A DNA stretch of 64,000 nt from CAIXSC01 sp046349915. Lineage in GTDB: Bacteria > Planctomycetota > Planctomycetia > Pirellulales > Pirellulaceae. Of this stretch, positions 59,685 through 64,000 are shown in pieces. The translations under genes were made by a program, and so were the position numbers. The notes beneath the pieces are model-generated. The model was not told the origin of the DNA. It saw nothing but the letters and a program-made list of their open reading frames with translations, and searched no databases. Numbering within the stretch: the first letter of the stretch is position 1; each line of letters starts with the position of its first letter. The stretch lies in the NCBI GenBank assembly GCA_046349915.1, contig JAXMBL010000008.1, positions 372,001-436,000 on the forward strand, written 5' to 3'.

Positions 59685-62525
59685 TTAGTGGTTAAAGGCG
59701 AACTCGGTCGAATTGAACAGGCCCCACAAGATGTCGTTGTAGACCAAGTTGGCCGTTTGTCCCTCGTACCGCTGTCGGATGGCGGAAAGCTGTCGTTCTT
59801 GAGCAGCGATCTGCTTCTGCAAGCTCTCCAATGAGGCTGCTTCCTGGCCATCGGCCAGCATGCGCTCGTAGTCGGCCTTGAGCTTCGCCAACGCATCCTC
59901 GCTGCGACGATACGACTGGTCGACGCGAGCTTGAGCGGCAGCCAACTGAGCCGCTCGATTCGGATCAGAGGTTTCTTCCTCGACAATCGCCACTAGTTTG
60001 TCCAACTCCGCCGTCGTCGGCTTGCGACTCAACGCCCGCACATACAGCTCTTCGATAATCTCCGAAGTGGTCTTCTTCTGTTGGATCAAGCCCGAGATCA
60101 GACGACTCTGGGAGATCTTTTGAGTGACCGTGTCGCCGTTAACCAAGTGCAACGCCTGCGACAAATTCGCCTCGCGGTTCACTTCGCACGAGCACGCGGT
60201 TTCACGCGGCGCGCGTCCGAAGGTGGTGAGGAAGTAGTTCGAAAGGCTGCCCGAGTAGAGTTGGACGGCTCGCGTACCGGGAGGCGACTGGGGGAAACGA
60301 TCTTCGGTCCCCGTCACTCGCGTGATCGTATCCAGCAGCACTTCCGCGCGCAGGCGGCGGACATAGCCATGCGAGAAGTACTCGTTGTCCAACTCGTTGG
60401 TAGCGTTCGGCGTCGACGACAACTGATAGGTTCGCGAATTGCAAATGTCGCGCATCAGCTTCTTCTTGTCGAAACCATACTCGGCCAACTTGCGGCCCAG
60501 TTCATCCAGCAGTTCTTTGTTGCTGGGAGGATTGCTGATGCGCACATCGTCCACAGGCTCAACAATTCCTCGACCAAAGAAATGCGCCCAGATGACATTG
60601 GCCATCGTCTGAGTAAACGCGGCGTTGTCGGGGGCAGTCAACCAAGTCGCCAAGGCGGCTCGCGGATCCTTGCCTTCCACTTCGGGCGAATCGCCGCCCA
60701 AGGTCTTGGGCTTCATACGTCGGCCATCGACCGGATGTTCAACGGTGTTTTGAGCGTTGTTGTTGTAAACGATCACCTCGCGTCCTTCGACGCCGCGCTT
60801 CATGTTCACGCCCGCGAAGAAACTCGCGAAGCCGTAATAGTCGTCCATTGTCCAGCGATCGAAGGGATGATTGTGGCATTGAGCGCACTGAATACGAGTT
60901 CCCATGAAGACCTGCGCGAGATCTTCGGCCGTCTTCAACGCCGTCAATCGCTCGGTCGACGTATACAAGTTCGCCGTGGGCGACTTGAAGTTGCTGCCCG
61001 ATCCCGTCACCAGCTCGGAGACGAATTCGTTGAGCGGTCGATTCTTCGCCATCTGCTCGCGAATCCACTCGGAATAAGACCACATGGCCTTCGCGTCGCG
61101 ACCGTATTGAGGCTGATTATTTGCCGCGCGAACTCGCAGCATTTCGCCCCACTTCATCGCCCAGATGTCGACGAATTCAGGCCGCTCCAACAACTGATCG
61201 ACCAGCTTCTCGCGCTTGCGAGCATCCGAGTCCGCGACAAACGCCTCGTACTCCTCGCGCGACGGCGGAAGCCCGATCAGGTCCATGTAGACTCGCCGCA
61301 GGAACGCTTCATCCGAGCACAATTCAGAAGGCGCTAAGTGCAGTTTCTGCAATTTGTCGAATACTAGCGAATCGATGTAGTTGTTCGTGGGAGGATTTGG
61401 CCACGTGAAGTTGTCGTCGGTGGGCAACACAATGACTTCCGACCCCACCGTAAACTTGTCGAATCGGCCGAAAACAAACGCGCCGCCGCGCCCGTTTCCC
61501 TTGACGACTCCTTCCTTGTCAATCGAAGACACCGAGTCGTTGTTCGACATGAACAATGCCAACCGGCTGACATCTCGCACCGATCCATCCGAATAGCGAG
61601 CGAGCACGACGGTCCGTTGCGTGGCGCCGTCGCCCGCGAAGACCATTTTCGGCGGCAGCAATTCGATGCCCAGCGGCACTGGAGTTTCTCCCGAGTCATC
61701 GAGCGCGCCAGCTTCGATCCAACGCAACACGGTCTTGTAATCGGGATGGTCGGCGGTAAACAACTGGCCGCCCGTATGATCGACTTCGCCCGTCGCCTTC
61801 TCCAGCAAGAGGCTCTTCGCGGGAACCGCCAAATCGATGCGGCGACCCACCATTTGACGAGTCAGACGGAAGTAATCGCCCGCGGGGTCGTAGCCAAACA
61901 GCGAAAGATGAAATCCATCCTTGCCGCGAGCCGAACCATGGCAACTTCCGTTGTTGCAGCCGTGCTTCATCAGTACCGGCATGACATCGAGTCGGAAGCT
62001 GATCTGTCGAGACTCGCTCGACTTTGCCACCGTCACCTTGGCTTCCGCCGACAACTTGCCGTGACGGACGATCAGCTTCGTTTCACCGTCCCCCTTGGCG
62101 CGGACGAGCGCCGTGGAGGCCTCGGCGATTTTCGGTGACGCCGATTGGTAAGTCGCTTCGGCGGTGACGTCGCGGGTGAGCCCTTGTGAGTCGACCCATT
62201 GGACCACAAACGACTGCTGATCCCCCTGCCCCGTCAATTGGGCTTCGGCAGGGAAGATTCGCAAGGTTCCTTTCGCGTCAGCGTCCGCGGCGTTGACATC
62301 GGTAGCGACCGACGCTGAAGTCGCCCAAACCAGCCCCGCAAGCAACAATCCCAAGCCGCCCGCCCGCTTGGCAATCCACCGAGCGGTCGTTAATGGCGAT
62401 CGCCCACGCGAGCATCCGGTTTCCGAAGACGAATCACATCGTACGATCGCCGAAGCGAGCTTTGCGGTTTGTTGCGACATGGCAGTCTCGAACGGCAGAT
62501 TGGACAAAAGCTGAATTTCGGACAT
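59685..62525 (-). CDS. DUF1549/DUF1553 protein with Ig-like N-terminus and long C-terminal coiled coil
   Basis: About 946 residues from the ATG at 62525; an ATG at 62480 is an alternative. After a membrane segment near residues 55-70 there is an Ig-like (BIG2-type) domain (RIFPAEAQLTGQGDQQSFVVQWVD style), then a cytochrome-like CNNGSCHG region, DUF1549 (FLRRVYMDLIGLPPSREEYEAF), the CAQCHNHPFDRW motif, and DUF1553 (MANVIWAHFFGRGIVEPVDD). The C-terminal part contains an unusual charged helix at residues about 855-924 (SEDALAKLKADYERML, LESLQKQIAAQERQL) before the usual final block YNDILWGLFNSTEFAFNH. This looks like an inserted coiled coil. It probably forms an operon with the pre-peptidase-domain gene upstream. 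Confidence 0.92.
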   Translation of the reverse strand: MSEIQLLSNLPFETAMSQQTAKLASAIVRCDSSSETGCSRGRSPLTTARWIAKRAGGLGLLLAGLVWATSASVATDVNAADADAKGTLRIFPAEAQLTGQGDQQSFVVQWVDSQGLTRDVTAEATYQSASPKIAEASTALVRAKGDGETKLIVRHGKLSAEAKVTVAKSSESRQISFRLDVMPVLMKHGCNNGSCHGSARGKDGFHLSLFGYDPAGDYFRLTRQMVGRRIDLAVPAKSLLLEKATGEVDHTGGQLFTADHPDYKTVLRWIEAGALDDSGETPVPLGIELLPPKMVFAGDGATQRTVVLARYSDGSVRDVSRLALFMSNNDSVSSIDKEGVVKGNGRGGAFVFGRFDKFTVGSEVIVLPTDDNFTWPNPPTNNYIDSLVFDKLQKLHLAPSELCSDEAFLRRVYMDLIGLPPSREEYEAFVADSDARKREKLVDQLLERPEFVDIWAMKWGEMLRVRAANNQPQYGRDAKAMWSYSEWIREQMAKNRPLNEFVSELVTGSGSNFKSPTANLYTSTERLTALKTAEDLAQVFMGTRIQCAQCHNHPFDRWTMDDYYGFASFFAGVNMKRGVEGREVIVYNNNAQNTVEHPVDGRRMKPKTLGGDSPEVEGKDPRAALATWLTAPDNAAFTQTMANVIWAHFFGRGIVEPVDDVRISNPPSNKELLDELGRKLAEYGFDKKKLMRDICNSRTYQLSSTPNATNELDNEYFSHGYVRRLRAEVLLDTITRVTGTEDRFPQSPPGTRAVQLYSGSLSNYFLTTFGRAPRETACSCEVNREANLSQALHLVNGDTVTQKISQSRLISGLIQQKKTTSEIIEELYVRALSRKPTTAELDKLVAIVEEETSDPNRAAQLAAAQARVDQSYRRSEDALAKLKADYERMLADGQEAASLESLQKQIAAQERQLSAIRQRYEGQTANLVYNDILWGLFNSTEFAFNH

Positions 62526-62616
62526 CGGTATTGCAAACCTATGAGTTCTCAGAAGCGTGAAATTCCGCGGCGGCTGAGCCGTCGCGGTTCGCGCGACGGC
62601 TCAATCTCTGATCCGA

Positions 62617-64000
62617 TTACTTCGTGGAGGCGACGCCGCGTTCGGTGTCGATCCGCAAGGTGCCCGATCCGCACAGTTGGCGAACGATCTGCCCATCTTC
62701 CTCGACGGAGAGATCGAGCGTCACTCCCTGGTAGTTGCCCACCAAGCAATCCGAGGTGGCTCGCAGGGTGAACGTGACTTCCTTGTCATCCGCCTTGATC
62801 TCCTGGAATTCCTGCACCAATTCCACTCCGCGAGGCAGTCGAGCGAGGGTGGCCTTGGCCGTTCCCTCGAACGATCGCAATGGAGTCAATTTCACCACTA
62901 CTTTGGCCGTCTTGCCGCGTTCGATCGACGTTCGAGCGAATCTCGCTTCGACGTGAGGTTCGGCGACCTTCAGCGGAAACGGAGCCGCCGCGACATACGT
63001 GCGATTCGCGTTATCGTTGTATCCAGGTCGTTCGCCGCCACTGACGCAAGTCAGCGTCACGAGGTTCGAACCGGCCGCTGCATTACGAGCGGCGCTCACC
63101 AAAAACACCCCTTCGCTCTGATCCGCCTTGAGCGCGACGGGTGTTGCTCCAGTTACTCCAGTCGGTCGCCATTCCATGCCCACGGTCACCGCACCTTCAA
63201 AGCCTGGAGCACGCACGACGCGGAACTTGATGGCCATCTCCCCGTTCTGCACCAGGGCGGACTTCGGTGTTTCGACCTCCAAGGTGAACGGGGCCGGTTC
63301 GGTGACTGCGATCGCCAAGCGATCAACGACTGTGTGCAAGTAGTAGTCGTTGTTGCCGTAGCTGTTCATCGCGATCGTTTGACGGAAACCGCTCACGAAG
63401 TCGCTGGGCGATTTTCCTTCCGCATCGGCCACGGGACGTGCGTGAATCTCGAAGAACTTGCCTTGCAACGGCGTACCAGTCGCCGCTTCGAAGACCACGG
63501 GCACTCGAGTTGTCGCCGCCGTCACTCGCGGCGCCGTCATCGTGACGCCTTCGGGCAGGCCAATCGCGACCAGTTCCATATCGCCCGAGTAAGCACGGTT
63601 GGTGCTGAAGACCGAAACGGTCGTGTTGTAACGATTGCCCACGGCCACATTGATGGCCTGACGAGCCTGCGGAGTGAATTGATTCTCTGGCTCGAGCGGA
63701 ACGTACGTCAGCACCGCGTCGGTTTCTTTCTCGATCTCCACGCGATAGACAAAGTCGTCGCCGCCATTGCCTCGATCATCCTCGACCTTCAGCACGTATT
63801 CACCGTCCGCTGGCGCGTTAAAGTCGATGATGGGATCGAGCGTGTCGCGGTTCAGGCCACCAGTCGGCGGCAGTCCGAGTTGATTGAGCCGCGAGTCAGT
63901 CGCACGTTGCGTCGGCCCCTTGCCGTTAAGCGCCGAAATGCTGATCGTCGGATCGAGAGGCGAGCCCAGCGCGTTCGCCAACGCGTGAACCTTGAATCGC
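62617..64000 (-). CDS. Pre-peptidase C-terminal domain protein (5' end cut by window edge)
   Basis: The frame is open from the right edge (reading RFKVHALANALGSPLD) to its stop at 62617, so at least 461 residues are visible and the N-terminus lies outside. The beginning shows the end of a pre-peptidase C-terminal (PPC) domain: DPIIDFNAPADGEYVLKVEDD with a GGDDFVYRVEIE strand. Several beta-sandwich regions follow, with VPVVFEAATGTPLQGKFFEI, MAIKFRVVRAPGFEGAVTV and GKTAKVVVKLTPLRSFEG. PPC-type proteins of this kind regularly precede DUF1549/DUF1553 genes in planctomycetes. It is the first visible gene of the 57.4-64 kb run and probably a secreted partner of the downstream cytochrome-like protein. 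Confidence 0.88.
   Translation of the reverse strand, partial: RFKVHALANALGSPLDPTISISALNGKGPTQRATDSRLNQLGLPPTGGLNRDTLDPIIDFNAPADGEYVLKVEDDRGNGGDDFVYRVEIEKETDAVLTYVPLEPENQFTPQARQAINVAVGNRYNTTVSVFSTNRAYSGDMELVAIGLPEGVTMTAPRVTAATTRVPVVFEAATGTPLQGKFFEIHARPVADAEGKSPSDFVSGFRQTIAMNSYGNNDYYLHTVVDRLAIAVTEPAPFTLEVETPKSALVQNGEMAIKFRVVRAPGFEGAVTVGMEWRPTGVTGATPVALKADQSEGVFLVSAARNAAAGSNLVTLTCVSGGERPGYNDNANRTYVAAAPFPLKVAEPHVEARFARTSIERGKTAKVVVKLTPLRSFEGTAKATLARLPRGVELVQEFQEIKADDKEVTFTLRATSDCLVGNYQGVTLDLSVEEDGQIVRQLCGSGTLRIDTERGVASTK

Overview
The window looks like chromosomal DNA of a planctomycete (Planctomycetota, probably near the Pirellulales). The call rests on gene content. It carries several planctomycete-style gene sets for secreted cytochrome-like proteins (DUF1549/DUF1553, DUF1552/DUF1592, DUF1501, a pre-peptidase C-terminal domain protein), Tat-exported Gfo/Idh/MocA oxidoreductases, an ECF sigma factor paired with a Ser/Thr kinase, a MoxR/DUF58/BatA cluster, FG-GAP/UnbV proteins and many dispersed palindromic intergenic repeats. 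I see no rRNA, tRNA, CRISPR array, integrase, transposase or phage gene. Genus and species cannot be fixed from this alone.

Layout. 1-10.3 kb (minus strand): a six-gene run of TPR/metalloprotease-like protein, DUF4159 protein, MoxR ATPase, DUF58 protein, BatA-type vWA protein and a large DUF4175-like membrane protein cut by the left edge. Most neighbours overlap by 1-4 bases. 10.7-17.5 kb (plus strand): a lone DUF1549/DUF1553 c-type cytochrome protein, then a tightly coupled ECF sigma / Ser-Thr kinase / membrane-anchored protein trio. The last gene's 3' end is repeated in a 250-bp tandem duplication. 17.5-24 kb (minus): a 2151-residue secreted protein. 24.6-35.9 kb: a zinc-ribbon membrane protein, SelO with a GNAT-like neighbour, a copper amine oxidase, a low-molecular-weight phosphatase-like protein, a GntP permease and two secreted proteins of unknown function. 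36-45.5 kb (minus): an OprP-type porin with an FG-GAP/UnbV protein, and a DUF1552 / DUF1592 / HMA-like trio. 45.9-49.5 kb: divergent DUF1501 and Gfo/Idh/MocA genes. 49.5-57 kb: an accessory-looking stretch with two tandem paralogous secreted proteins, a choloylglycine-hydrolase-family enzyme, and a four-gene minus-strand run headed by a DUF4062 protein with a membrane protein, a WD40 protein and a lectin-fold secreted protein. 57.4-64 kb (minus): pre-peptidase-domain protein (cut by the right edge), DUF1549/DUF1553 protein, cytochrome-WD40 fusion and a hypothetical protein.

The gene-free stretches are full of repeats. One palindromic family (core of 21 bp, 16 copies) forms composite A-B-A units; three of these are exactly 165 bp by my count. 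Heptanucleotide arrays, a 21-bp hairpin palindrome and a GC-rich element also occur. At least three genes take their stop codon and C-terminal tail from such repeats.

The best candidates for something undescribed are the A-B-A repeat element, the DUF4062-headed cassette (55.0-57.0 kb and downstream), the sigma/kinase/membrane-protein trio with a zinc-finger-like motif fused to the kinase, and the 2151-residue secreted protein. All functional statements rest on motif reading by eye; no database search was possible.
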